Below the pieces are notes generated by a model, which had not been told where the DNA came from, did not search any database, and worked only from the letters and a program-made list of their open reading frames with translations. From Clostridia bacterium (GTDB lineage: Bacteria; Bacillota; Clostridia; Christensenellales; Aristaeellaceae), in contig JAFXCE010000032.1 of the NCBI GenBank assembly GCA_017521565.1, positions 1 through 63,662 on the forward strand: a stretch of DNA of 63,662 bases, in the 5' to 3' direction. Of the stretch, positions 25,417 through 34,031 are shown piece after piece (positions within the stretch are counted from its first letter, which is position 1; each line of letters starts with the position of its first letter). Position numbers and translations under genes: made by a program.

Positions 25417-25896
25417 TCATACCATTCTGCCATTCCTGACCGTATGTCCCTCCAGCGCGAGCAATCTTTGCTTGGCATCAAGCCCGGCAGCAAAGCCCGT
25501 AAGCCTTCCGCCGCTGCCCACAACCCGGTGACACGGCACGACGATCAGCACAGGATTCTTTCCGCAGGCAGCGCCCACCGCTCTTGCCGCTTTGGGTTTT
25601 CCCATTTCTGCGGCAATCTGAGCGTATGTTCTGGTTTCTCCATACGGAATTGCACACAGCCGCTGCCATACCGCCTGTTCAAACGGCGTCCCAGATACAG
25701 AAACCGACAGATCAAAAGTCTGTCTTTCTCCTGAAAAATACGCGCGAAGCTGTGCCTGCGCGCAGTTGAGGAGCGGAGAATCCATCTCATCCGCCACGTC
25801 TTCCCCTTCGCGCAGCATACGGATTTCGCAAATTCCATGCCCGTCATCGCGGACAAGCAGTCTTCCGATACATTCATCCATGACCCTAACAGCCAT
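25417..25896 (-). CDS. ogt: Methylated-DNA--protein-cysteine methyltransferase
   Basis: This suicide repair protein moves the alkyl group from O6-alkylguanine to its own cysteine. The active site IVVPCHRVVGSGGRLTGFA (Cys near residue 125) is intact, preceded by the DNA-binding segment YGETRTYAQIAAEMGKPKAARAVG. The C-terminal GLDAKQRLLALEG is typical. I chose the ATG at 25896, after GGAGGG; the open frame extends 35 codons upstream into the promoter of the neighbouring gene. The 159-residue length suits the Ogt type without an Ada domain. Confidence 0.94.
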   Translation of the reverse strand: MAVRVMDECIGRLLVRDDGHGICEIRMLREGEDVADEMDSPLLNCAQAQLRAYFSGERQTFDLSVSVSGTPFEQAVWQRLCAIPYGETRTYAQIAAEMGKPKAARAVGAACGKNPVLIVVPCHRVVGSGGRLTGFAAGLDAKQRLLALEGHTVRNGRMV

Positions 25897-25913
25897 CTTT
25901 TCCCTCCACGCTC

Positions 25914-25942
25914 TTGACGCGCATTTGCAGTATATGCATAAT
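25914..25942 (+). promoter_or_regulatory. Promoter of the serine hydrolase gene
   Basis: TTGACG (25914-25919) and CATAAT (25937-25942), each five of six, are exactly 17 bp apart. The ogt gene starts on the other strand 18 bases away, so the two divergent promoters overlap in this short gap. Confidence 0.7.
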
Positions 25943-25978
25943 AAATCTATCACAAAAACAGTTCCACGGAGGTATGTC

Positions 25979-27202
25979 ATGCAGGCTCTGCTAAAAAACA
26001 TGCGATATCTGTGCGATGACGCACAGATGCTTGCCGGAATCTGCGCCGCCTACGGCACGGCGGATCAAAGTGAATGCGCATGCTACGGCAGAGCGCAGGA
26101 AGTACAGCTGACAAACGGAAGCTTTGTTCCCTGCGAGCGCCCGCTCACTCCGCAGAACATCTGCGACCTGGCATCGCTGACCAAGCTCATCGTCTCCGTG
26201 ATGACCATGCGCCTGGTTGAACTGGGCATGCTCTCGCTGGAGGAAACCGTGGGCGCCATCGATCCGCGCTTTGTCCATCTGAAAGATGTCTCGGTATTCG
26301 ATGTGCTCTGCTACCGCGTCTGCCTGCAGACGCCCGGGCGCATTGACGACGCGCCCACACGTGAAGAAGGGCTTCTCCGGCTGTTCGATGTCCGAACAGC
26401 TCCCCTGCCCCCTGTTCGCATCTATTCCGACATCAACGCCATGGTAATCAAATATGTCATTGAAGCCAGAAGCGGTATGCCGCTTTATGATACGCTCAAG
26501 CGCCATATCTTTGATCCTGCCGGCATGAAAGAAACCTTCAGCACTGTCCCGGCGGATTTGCTGGACCGCTGTGTATGCTACAATTATGAGCACCGCATTG
26601 TCCGCGACCGGTACATTCTGCGGGACTGTGTGCCGCCCGGCATGCCGCATGATCCCAAAGCGCTGCTGCTGTGTGACGAAGGCAGCGATCTATGCGGACA
26701 TGCAGGCCTCTTCTCGACGGCATCGGATATGACTCGCTTTGCTCAGGCGCTGCTGCGCGGAGAACTCATCCGCCGGGACACGCTATTCTCCATCGCAACC
26801 AACCGCACAGGACGATACAACGCTGATGGAAGCTATCGGCAGCCTCTTGGCTTCCTCTGTTTCCTCAAGCATCCCGTTCAGCGGCTGAGTGAAGTTCCTG
26901 TATACATGGGCGAACACGGCTTCGGAATCAGCGGCTTTACGGGCAACCATCTGGTCATCGATCCAGATCTTGGCGTATTCGAGCTCTTTCTTGGAAACCG
27001 ATGCCACGCGCGCGTATCGCATATCACGCCGCCGGAAGGACGCACAATCGAAGATTTCGGCCTCGACGAATACGGCGCAGGTCGCATCCTCTGGCCTGAC
27101 GGCCGCCTCGTCCCCACGTCCGCAAAATACGTCTATCGAAAAGATGCATGCCTGCACGATCCCATCGTACAGCGCATGCATCAGCTTGGCTGGCTCGCAT
27201 AA
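25979..27202 (+). CDS. Beta-lactamase-fold serine hydrolase
   Basis: The 407-residue protein has the catalytic SxxK tetrad in LASLTKLIVSVMTMRLVELG (Ser near residue 63), a second-motif tyrosine in RIYSDINAMVIKYVIE, and a late EHGFGISGFTGNHLVIDPD where a KTG-like motif is expected (here SGFTG). There is no signal peptide, so it should act in the cytoplasm, as esterase-type members do. Substrate is unknown; class C beta-lactamase, D-aminopeptidase and esterase are all related. I chose the ATG at 25979 because CGGAGG precedes it; the frame is open for 71 codons more across ogt. Confidence 0.88.
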   Translation: MQALLKNMRYLCDDAQMLAGICAAYGTADQSECACYGRAQEVQLTNGSFVPCERPLTPQNICDLASLTKLIVSVMTMRLVELGMLSLEETVGAIDPRFVHLKDVSVFDVLCYRVCLQTPGRIDDAPTREEGLLRLFDVRTAPLPPVRIYSDINAMVIKYVIEARSGMPLYDTLKRHIFDPAGMKETFSTVPADLLDRCVCYNYEHRIVRDRYILRDCVPPGMPHDPKALLLCDEGSDLCGHAGLFSTASDMTRFAQALLRGELIRRDTLFSIATNRTGRYNADGSYRQPLGFLCFLKHPVQRLSEVPVYMGEHGFGISGFTGNHLVIDPDLGVFELFLGNRCHARVSHITPPEGRTIEDFGLDEYGAGRILWPDGRLVPTSAKYVYRKDACLHDPIVQRMHQLGWLA

Positions 27203-27218
27203 GCGAGCCGGTTTTTTT
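27192..27218 (+). terminator. Terminator of the serine hydrolase gene, stop codon in the loop
   Basis: GGCTCGC and GCGAGCC enclose ATAA, and a seven-T run follows. The last two bases of the loop belong to the TAA stop, so the stem is built partly from the last codons (W-L-A). Confidence 0.85.
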
Positions 27219-27267
27219 ACCTTATAGGAAATTGCGCAAAATTGCATGCTGCGCAGGCCGCACCGGC

Positions 27268-28530
27268 TCAGTCAAACTTGAGTCCGGCAAAATCAAACGT
27301 CGCGAAATAATCCTCGGGCGTCTCCGCGCGGCGGATCATCTGCACGCTGCCATCCTCGCGCAGCATGAGCTCTGCACTGCGCAGCTTTCCATTGTAGTTG
27401 TAACCCATGGAAAAGCCATGTGCACCGGTATCGTGGATATAAAGGAGATCGCCGCGGTCAATCGCCGGCATACGGCGATCGATGGCAAACTTATCATTAT
27501 TCTCACACAGACTGCCTACGATATCGTATACCCGATCCTCCGGCGCATTTTCCTTACCCAATACGGTAATATGGTGATACGCACCATACATCGCTGGTCG
27601 CATCAGATTGCATGCGCAGGCGTCCACCCCGACGTATTCCTTATAGGTATGCTTTTCGTGACAGGCAGTCGTCACCAGCGCACCGTTGGGCGCAAGCATA
27701 AAACGGCCCAGCTCGGTGCAGATTGCCACATCGCCCATGCCAGCCGGAACGAGCACCTCTTCGTATGCCTTGCGCACACCCTCGCCGATGGCGGCGATAT
27801 CATTATCCGGCTCTTCCGGACGATATGCCACGCCCACGCCGCCGGAGAGATTGATGAACGCAATATGCGCGCCGGTCTCCTGATGCAGTTCCACGGCCGT
27901 GGTAAAGAGAATGCGCGCCAGCGTCGGATAATAGGCGTTGGTCAGCGTATTGGAGGCAAGGAACGCATGCAAACCGAAATGCTTTGCTCCCTTCTCCATC
28001 AGCTTGCGGTATGCCTGCGTCAGCTGGGCACGGGTCATGCCATATTTCGCATCCTTGGGCTGGTCCATGATCTCGTTGCCGATTGAAAACTCCCCGCCCG
28101 GATTATAGCGGCAGGAAACCGTCTCCGGAATGCCGCAGGACTCCTCAAGGGTATCGATCAGCGTATAATCATCCAGATTGATGATTCCGCCCAGACGATG
28201 CGCATAGGCAAATTCGCTGCCCTGCGTCTCGTTGGAGGAAAACATGATTTCCCTGCCGGAAAAACCGGAGGCATGGCTGAGCATGAGTTCCGTCACAGAG
28301 GAACAATCCACACCGCAGCCCTCCTCACGCAGGACGCGCAGAATAAACGGATTGGGCGTCGCCTTGACGGCAAAATACTCCTTGAAGCCCGGATTCCAGG
28401 CAAATGCCTTATTCAGCGCCCGGGCCGTGCGGCGGATACCCGCCTCGTCATAAATATGAAACGGCGTCGGATACGCTTTGGCAATCTCCTTCGCCTGATC
28501 AAGTGTGATAAACGGAATCTTCTGGCTCAT
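27268..28530 (-). CDS. lysA: Diaminopimelate decarboxylase
   Basis: This PLP enzyme makes lysine from meso-diaminopimelate. The PLP lysine lies in YFAVKATPNPFILRVLREEG (about residue 60), with CGVDCSSVTELMLS, NLSGGVGVAYRPEEPD, and the second-site cysteine in VGSLCENNDKFA followed by GDLLYIHDTGAHGFSMGYNYNG. The phosphate-loop EPGR of many homologues reads ELGR here. I chose the ATG at 28530 with GGAGGAAAGAGGAAG upstream. Length 420 is usual. It stands alone behind a strong promoter with a leader of about 50 bases, too short for a lysine riboswitch. Confidence 0.93.
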   Translation of the reverse strand: MSQKIPFITLDQAKEIAKAYPTPFHIYDEAGIRRTARALNKAFAWNPGFKEYFAVKATPNPFILRVLREEGCGVDCSSVTELMLSHASGFSGREIMFSSNETQGSEFAYAHRLGGIINLDDYTLIDTLEESCGIPETVSCRYNPGGEFSIGNEIMDQPKDAKYGMTRAQLTQAYRKLMEKGAKHFGLHAFLASNTLTNAYYPTLARILFTTAVELHQETGAHIAFINLSGGVGVAYRPEEPDNDIAAIGEGVRKAYEEVLVPAGMGDVAICTELGRFMLAPNGALVTTACHEKHTYKEYVGVDACACNLMRPAMYGAYHHITVLGKENAPEDRVYDIVGSLCENNDKFAIDRRMPAIDRGDLLYIHDTGAHGFSMGYNYNGKLRSAELMLREDGSVQMIRRAETPEDYFATFDFAGLKFD

Positions 28531-28584
28531 ATGCGCTTCCTCTTTCCTCCGCCTGTTTGCGGAGATATGCAAAATCTACTCCAC

Positions 28585-28614
28585 ACTATACATGTACAGG
28601 ACATACCTTGTCAA
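28585..28614 (-). promoter_or_regulatory. Promoter of lysA
   Basis: Leftward, a perfect TTGACA (28609-28614) and TATAGT (28585-28590) are 18 bp apart. The predicted transcript starts about 50 bases before the lysA ATG. Confidence 0.75.
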
Positions 28615-28749
28615 GCGATTCGAAAAGGAAAACACAGCAAAAGGGCCTCCACCCTTTTCCACTGCGCTTTCCCCTTGAGATATTCTGCGTTTTTAACACG
28701 TTTCTTCTCAATTCTCTATCAGAAAAAGTGCCAGTTGCCGCTCCCACAT

Positions 28750-28776
28750 AAAAAAGAGGCGCGTTATCCGCGTCTC
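28750..28776 (-). terminator. Terminator of degV-tadA, stop codon in the loop
   Basis: Leftward, GAGACGCG and CGCGCCTC pair with one mismatch around GATAA, then TTTTTT. The TAA of tadA lies in the loop, so the stem begins inside the last codons, like the terminator at 27192. Confidence 0.85.
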
Positions 28777-29210
28777 TCCTCAAAAAAGTCATCCAGCGCC
28801 TTCATGCATGCCTCAGCCATCAGGCCGCCCATACACGGAATCTTTCTTCCGAATGCCGGATCCTCCGGCAGAGCATAAACACTGCCGGCACAGCCCGCCC
28901 GTTCGTCCGCCGCACCATAATACACGCCATCTACGCCAGCCATCACAATGGCGCCCGCGCACATTGGACAGGGCTCCAGCGTCACATAAAGCGTACAGCC
29001 ATCAAGACGCCTTTTCCCCAGATGCTTCGCAGCGCGTCGAAGCGCAAGCACCTCAGCATGCGCGGTGGGATCCATCAGCGCTTCCCGCTCATTATGCGCG
29101 CGGGCGATGATCTCTCCTTCGCAGACAACGACCGCACCGACAGGGATCTCGCCTTCGCCTTTCGCGATCGCCGCCTCTTCAAGTGCAGCGCGCATGTATG
29201 CCTCGTGCAT
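28764..29210 (-). CDS. tadA: tRNA-specific adenosine deaminase
   Basis: The 148-residue zinc deaminase converts A34 to inosine in tRNA-Arg. The zinc and catalytic motifs are THAEVLALRRA (HAE, about residue 51) and EPCPMCAGAIVMAGVDGVYYG (PCxxC, about 81-84), taken in parts. The N terminus MHEAYMRAALEEA is typical. Its ATG shares one base with the degV stop (TGATG), so the two are translationally coupled. Confidence 0.95.
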   Translation of the reverse strand: MHEAYMRAALEEAAIAKGEGEIPVGAVVVCEGEIIARAHNEREALMDPTAHAEVLALRRAAKHLGKRRLDGCTLYVTLEPCPMCAGAIVMAGVDGVYYGAADERAGCAGSVYALPEDPAFGRKIPCMGGLMAEACMKALDDFFEERRG

Positions 29211-30082
29211 CAGCCTCTATCCTTTCCGCGGAAAAACAGCGCGACAGTACCCGGACCGGCATGGCTGCCAATCACAGGCCCGACAAAGCTGAGCACAATC
29301 TTTTCAGGATCGCATCCATAAGCATCCACCAGTTCCTGCTTGACCTGCAGCGCATCTGCCTCGCAGTCGCCATGGCTGATGAACACCCACTGATCCTTCG
29401 ATGCTTCCAATTCGCCAAACTTCTGCGCAAGTGCGCGCAGCGCCTGCCTGCGCCCGCGCACTTTACTGCGCGCCACAAGCCTGCCTTCCTCACTGACATG
29501 CAGCACAGGCTTAATGCTGAGCATGGAACCGAAGAACGCCGAGGACGGCGAACAACGGCCGCCGCGCTTGAGGAAATGCAGATCATCCACCGTAAACCAC
29601 TGCGCATAGCTCTGCGCATGCTCCCGCAGCCATGCGGCGTTCTCGCGCACATCCATACCCTGTGTGCGGTTCTCTGCAGCATCGCAGACCATCAACCCCT
29701 GACCGGCGCTGGCAGCGAGCGTATCCACCACCTCGATCGCCGCATCCGGGTACGCTTCAAGGATCATATCCCTGGCAACGCAGGCAGAACCATACGTACC
29801 GGAAAGCGCAGAGGAAAACTGCAAACACAGCAGCGCCTCACCGCTTCGCGCATACGGCTCAAATGCCTCATAAAACACAGCCGGCGTGATCTGCGATGTG
29901 GTGCTGACCTCGCCAGCGCGCAGGCGGTCATAATATGCATGCACATCCTTGGGATCGGTCATGCTGTCCGCATAGGTTTCGCCGCCGATGGTGTAGCTCA
30001 GCGGAAGAATCACCAGTTTTTCATAGCCCGCCGCAACCCTGGGATTCAGATCGCAGCAGGAATCCGTCATAATTGTATACAT
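29210..30082 (-). CDS. DegV family fatty-acid-binding protein
   Basis: The 290-residue protein starts MYTIMTDSCCDLNPR, followed by VILPLSYTIGGETYAD, the lipid-contact segment TSQITPAVFYEAFEP, FSSALSGTYGSAC and LHFLKRGGRCSPSSAFFGSM, all DegV hallmarks. Family members bind fatty acids and some serve as FakB subunits delivering them to a kinase (FakA); no kinase gene is near. The ATG at 30082 follows GGGAGG. It is the first gene of a two-gene unit with tadA. Confidence 0.93.
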   Translation of the reverse strand: MYTIMTDSCCDLNPRVAAGYEKLVILPLSYTIGGETYADSMTDPKDVHAYYDRLRAGEVSTTSQITPAVFYEAFEPYARSGEALLCLQFSSALSGTYGSACVARDMILEAYPDAAIEVVDTLAASAGQGLMVCDAAENRTQGMDVRENAAWLREHAQSYAQWFTVDDLHFLKRGGRCSPSSAFFGSMLSIKPVLHVSEEGRLVARSKVRGRRQALRALAQKFGELEASKDQWVFISHGDCEADALQVKQELVDAYGCDPEKIVLSFVGPVIGSHAGPGTVALFFRGKDRG

Positions 30083-30210
30083 TTTCTTTCCTCCCATCAT
30101 ATGGGTCATCCGTGTCCCGATCAACGCATCATCGCACCTTTGCCAAATGCATTGGACTGACAGATAATTCTAGGTTGTATTTCAAATTCCTGCTGACCCG
30201 CTTCATTTAT

Positions 30211-32592
30211 TCATCCATAAACACGCGTCATACGCATGTTGAGCATACTATTCTTTGGGGCAGTATATGCGGAATCGCCCCTCCGCGATGACTCAAGATA
30301 ACGCTGTATGTACCAGATTCCGTCTCTGAGCCAGAGGGTGATACATCCGTTTTCATCTGTACGCAGCACCGCGCTCCCAGCGGAATCCAGCGCATCCAGA
30401 ACGCGCCTAGCAGGATGCCCATAGCGATTATCCTTTCCAACGCTGATCAGGGACAGGGTCGGCCGCGCCCTTGCAAGAAACGCATCGCTGGTCGCCTTGG
30501 CGCTGCCGTGATGCGCAACCTTGAGCACATCACAGCGCGGGATGTTCTCTGGTTCGCTCTCCTGCGGAAGGTCGCCCGTCAGCAGGAAATCCGTGCCGCT
30601 CATGCTTGCATGCAGAAGCAGCGACCGTTCATTGCTGCCCAGACGAAGCTCATCCGGAGAATATACGTCCATCACAAGGCTTCCAAAATGAATCCTATCG
30701 CCTCTGCGAACCTCATGCACCGCAATTCCCTGTGCCTCCAGCTTTTTCAGCCCCGCAAGAACATCCTGCGATACGTCGTCATGCCACGCGCCCTCCGCCA
30801 TGATGACGCAGGGAATATCAACCTCTGAATCAAGCAGAACGGCAAGCGCGCCTGCATGATCTTCATCCAGATGCGAAAGCACCACGGCATCCACAAAGAG
30901 CCCCTCATGGCGAAGATAGCGCAGCATATCATAGCTGTTCGCAGGGCCCACGTCCACCAGCACGGCATGCCGGCCGCTTCGAAAGAGCGCCGCATCTCCC
31001 TGCCCCACGTCAAGCTGAACATAACGCGGCAGCGGACAAACGCGCGGCAGATAGGCTACCGCCAGCAACAGCGCTGTACACAGCGCTGCAATTCTTCTGC
31101 GCTTTCCAAAGCGGATACGGCAGCTGAGCAGCGCCATCAGCGCCGCAAACAGAAAAACTGACGCAGCGTATGGCGCAGGAAGGCGCAATACGCCCAATCT
31201 CGACGACGCTACCGCAACGCTCGCCGCCTCAAATCTGCCGCTGATCATTCCCAGCGCCGATACAGGCAGATCATATACCCACGCAGGAAACACACTCGCC
31301 AGCGTACACAGCCAGCCGCCCAGCAAAAGCACAGGCATCAACATGCCGCAGAGAAAATTCATCGGCAAGGCCAGCAGCGGCACATAGCCGTAAAACATCA
31401 GCTGCATAGGCAATGCAGCGATCTGTGCCGTCGCGCTGACGGAAACCATCTCCAAGCTGCGCCGGATCGCATCCGGCATATGCAGCCGGTTCAGATACGC
31501 TGAAATGCCCTGCCCCAGGAGGATGATCCCCAGCATGACAAAAAACGAAAACTGAAACGATGCATCCAGCGCCCACAGCGGCCTGATCAGCGTCATGATC
31601 AGCGCTGCAAAAGAAAGCGCCGTCAGCGGCTCATACGTTCGCCCGCGAATCCGCGCCCATTCACGAAGAAGCGCCATGATCAGCGCACGTACCGTACCCG
31701 CTGCGCCGCCTGTCAGACAGGAGAAGAAACCCAGCGCCCCTCCAAGGACACCGAAGCGGACATATCGTCCAGCGCCCAGCTTTCGAAGCAGGGCGCTCAG
31801 CACCTCGGCAATCATGCCAAGATGCATGCCCGAAACCGTAAGCACATGGACGGTACCCGTCAGCCGCATCGCATGGGATACTTCGCTGCTGATTGCACTT
31901 TTATCGCCCAGCATGATCCCCTGAAACAGCGCAGCCCGCTCTCCAAAGATGGATGCTGTCCGCGCAAGCATCCTTTCACGGAGACAGCGAAACCATTCCC
32001 ACAGGGAAAAGCATGCCGTCCCTTCCACAGTCCATCCCGGCAGGATATAGCCTGAAAGCTCATATCCATCCGCAAGCGCCCGTATGCGCTGATCGATGCC
32101 GCCGGGATTACGCACTTCCTCCGGCGCAAAGAGCCTCCCGTATCCACTGACAAGCTGACCCACGGAAGCATCCGGCAGCGGCTCCTCGTCAGAATCCTCG
32201 CGCATCAGCGTAACAAGCACAGCCCTTTGGATTCTGGGTTCGCCGTCCACCAGCACATCCTTCAAATACACACGGTATGGTTTTTCTACTGCCGCAATCC
32301 GCCCTGTCACATGCACGCCAGGCTGCGTCGGCAGGTCCCGCACAGATATCTGATACCCGGCTATTCCATTGCCTGCAAGCAGAAATATCCCCATCACAAA
32401 AAGAAGTGCGCTTTTGCGCCGGGCAAGCCGAAGGAAGGCCCACCCCAGCAAAAAAGCGCACAATGCCAGGGTCCATGCAGCAGGAAACTGAGCATGCACC
32501 GAAAGATAGACACCGGCCAGATAGGCCATTGCGAATGAGGCAAGCTTGCGGCGAACGGGCAAAAAGAGTCTTTCACGCCCGCTGATGCTCAC
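30211..32592 (-). CDS. comEC: ComEC/Rec2 DNA uptake channel
   Basis: The 793-residue protein has N-terminal helices and a soluble OB-like part (about 60-190), the competence domain with many helices (about 225-500, including GIMLGDKSAISSEV and LTVSGMHLGMIAEVLSALLRK, in parts), and a C-terminal metallo-beta-lactamase-like domain with VQLDVGQGDAALFRSG, SHLDEDHAGAL and VAHHGSAKATSD. ComEC carries single-stranded DNA across the membrane. All expected parts are present and the frame is intact, so transformation is possible in principle, though comEA is not beside it. The GTG at 32592 has GGGAGG upstream and overlaps the MATE stop by four bases. Confidence 0.95.
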   Translation of the reverse strand: MSISGRERLFLPVRRKLASFAMAYLAGVYLSVHAQFPAAWTLALCAFLLGWAFLRLARRKSALLFVMGIFLLAGNGIAGYQISVRDLPTQPGVHVTGRIAAVEKPYRVYLKDVLVDGEPRIQRAVLVTLMREDSDEEPLPDASVGQLVSGYGRLFAPEEVRNPGGIDQRIRALADGYELSGYILPGWTVEGTACFSLWEWFRCLRERMLARTASIFGERAALFQGIMLGDKSAISSEVSHAMRLTGTVHVLTVSGMHLGMIAEVLSALLRKLGAGRYVRFGVLGGALGFFSCLTGGAAGTVRALIMALLREWARIRGRTYEPLTALSFAALIMTLIRPLWALDASFQFSFFVMLGIILLGQGISAYLNRLHMPDAIRRSLEMVSVSATAQIAALPMQLMFYGYVPLLALPMNFLCGMLMPVLLLGGWLCTLASVFPAWVYDLPVSALGMISGRFEAASVAVASSRLGVLRLPAPYAASVFLFAALMALLSCRIRFGKRRRIAALCTALLLAVAYLPRVCPLPRYVQLDVGQGDAALFRSGRHAVLVDVGPANSYDMLRYLRHEGLFVDAVVLSHLDEDHAGALAVLLDSEVDIPCVIMAEGAWHDDVSQDVLAGLKKLEAQGIAVHEVRRGDRIHFGSLVMDVYSPDELRLGSNERSLLLHASMSGTDFLLTGDLPQESEPENIPRCDVLKVAHHGSAKATSDAFLARARPTLSLISVGKDNRYGHPARRVLDALDSAGSAVLRTDENGCITLWLRDGIWYIQRYLESSRRGDSAYTAPKNSMLNMRMTRVYG

Positions 32593-33980
32593 TGAGCAGC
32601 CTCCCGCTCGCTCTGCTTTTTCATGCAGCGCTTGAGCCAGTTGCCTCTGCGGTAATAAACGATAAACAATATCGACGTAATGATCCACGCCAGCGGATAG
32701 CTGAGCAGCAGCATGCTCAGTTCATGGCGCATCGGAACAATCACCGTGATCCAGAAAATACGAAGCATGCATACGCCCACCAGCGTCATCAGGGTGGGGA
32801 TCAGCGTATCGCCTGCGCCGCGCATCGAACCGGAAAGGATCTCGATAGACAGATAACAGATCCACGTCGGCGCAATCAGCCGGATGATGGACACGCCAAT
32901 CTCCAGCACATGCGGGTCATCGGTAAACATGCCAAGCATCGGGCGACCGATGATGAGGATCAATACGCTCATAAACACGGTGGCACCGGCGGCGATGCCC
33001 ATGCACACACGGATACTGCGGCGCATTCTGTCGTAAAGCTTAGCGCCAAAGTTCTGGCCGGCAAACGTCGTGATCGAAACGCCAAATGCGCTGATGATCA
33101 TCCAGAACAGGCCGTCAATCTTGCCGTATGCCGTCCACGCCGCCATCACATCCGTACCAAAGCCGTTGACACCGGTCTGGATGATGATATTAGAGAACGA
33201 ATACATCACAGACTGCAGACCGGCAGGCAAACCGATGGCCACAATGCGCGCAAGCATATCGCCATGGAAGCGGATTTTATGGATATGCAGCCGGTAGGCA
33301 GGGTTTGCATGGTGGAGGCTTCCCAGGATCATCATCGCGCTGACCAGCTGAGAGAGAATTGTTGCCCATGCCGCGCCTCTGACGCCCATATCAAGACCCA
33401 ATACGAAGATGATGTCAAGCACGATGTTGGTCATCGCTGCACAGATCAGGAAAAGCATCGGCCGGCGGGAATCACCCACAGCACGCAGAACACCGGAGCC
33501 GATGTTGTATATCAGCTGCGGGATCATGCCCATGAAGTAAATGCTCAGATACGGTACGGCATAGACCATGACCTCTTCCGGCGTACCCATCAGCTGAAGG
33601 ATATCATCGGCAAACACCAGCCCCAGCGCCATAAGCACCGCACCACCGGCCACCGCAAGGGCAATGGTGGTATGCACCGCACGCGAAACATCCTCCGCCT
33701 TGCGTGCGCCAAAGAGCTGCGCGATGATCACGGACGCACCGGACGCCACGCCGACAAAGAAACCAACAAGCAGATTGACCAGCGTACCGGTCGAACCGCC
33801 GACAGCGGCCAACGCCTCCTTGCCGACAACCTTGCCGACAATGATCGCATCCGCCGTATTATACAGCTGCTGAAAGAACGTGCCCAGTACGATCGGGAAA
33901 AAGAAAAGCAGAAGCTGTTTCCAGATGACGCCCTCCGTGATTCCGTTCACATCGGGTCTTTGCCTGATCAATCGTCTCAT
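32589..33980 (-). CDS. MATE family multidrug/organic cation efflux transporter
   Basis: The 463-residue protein has about twelve helices in two halves. It begins with GVIWKQLLLFFFPIVLGTFFQQLYNTADAIIVG (in parts), includes GVASGASVIIAQLFGARK and GSGVLRAVGDSRRPM in the first half, and VSITTFAGQNFGAK and SGSMRGAGDTLIPT in the second. These are MATE signatures. Substrate cannot be told from sequence. I chose the ATG at 33980, after GTGAGG, rather than a GTG four codons earlier. It is translationally coupled to comEC, which is probably incidental. Confidence 0.93.
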   Translation of the reverse strand: MRRLIRQRPDVNGITEGVIWKQLLLFFFPIVLGTFFQQLYNTADAIIVGKVVGKEALAAVGGSTGTLVNLLVGFFVGVASGASVIIAQLFGARKAEDVSRAVHTTIALAVAGGAVLMALGLVFADDILQLMGTPEEVMVYAVPYLSIYFMGMIPQLIYNIGSGVLRAVGDSRRPMLFLICAAMTNIVLDIIFVLGLDMGVRGAAWATILSQLVSAMMILGSLHHANPAYRLHIHKIRFHGDMLARIVAIGLPAGLQSVMYSFSNIIIQTGVNGFGTDVMAAWTAYGKIDGLFWMIISAFGVSITTFAGQNFGAKLYDRMRRSIRVCMGIAAGATVFMSVLILIIGRPMLGMFTDDPHVLEIGVSIIRLIAPTWICYLSIEILSGSMRGAGDTLIPTLMTLVGVCMLRIFWITVIVPMRHELSMLLLSYPLAWIITSILFIVYYRRGNWLKRCMKKQSEREAAQ

Positions 33981-34031
33981 ATGCAACCTCACATATGCTT
34001 TAAGAACCTTTAGCGGATCCCACAGACTTGA

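Noticed and set aside
28531-28584. Lysine riboswitch before lysA
   Set aside because: The promoter leaves a leader of only about 50 bases, far shorter than the lysine riboswitch.
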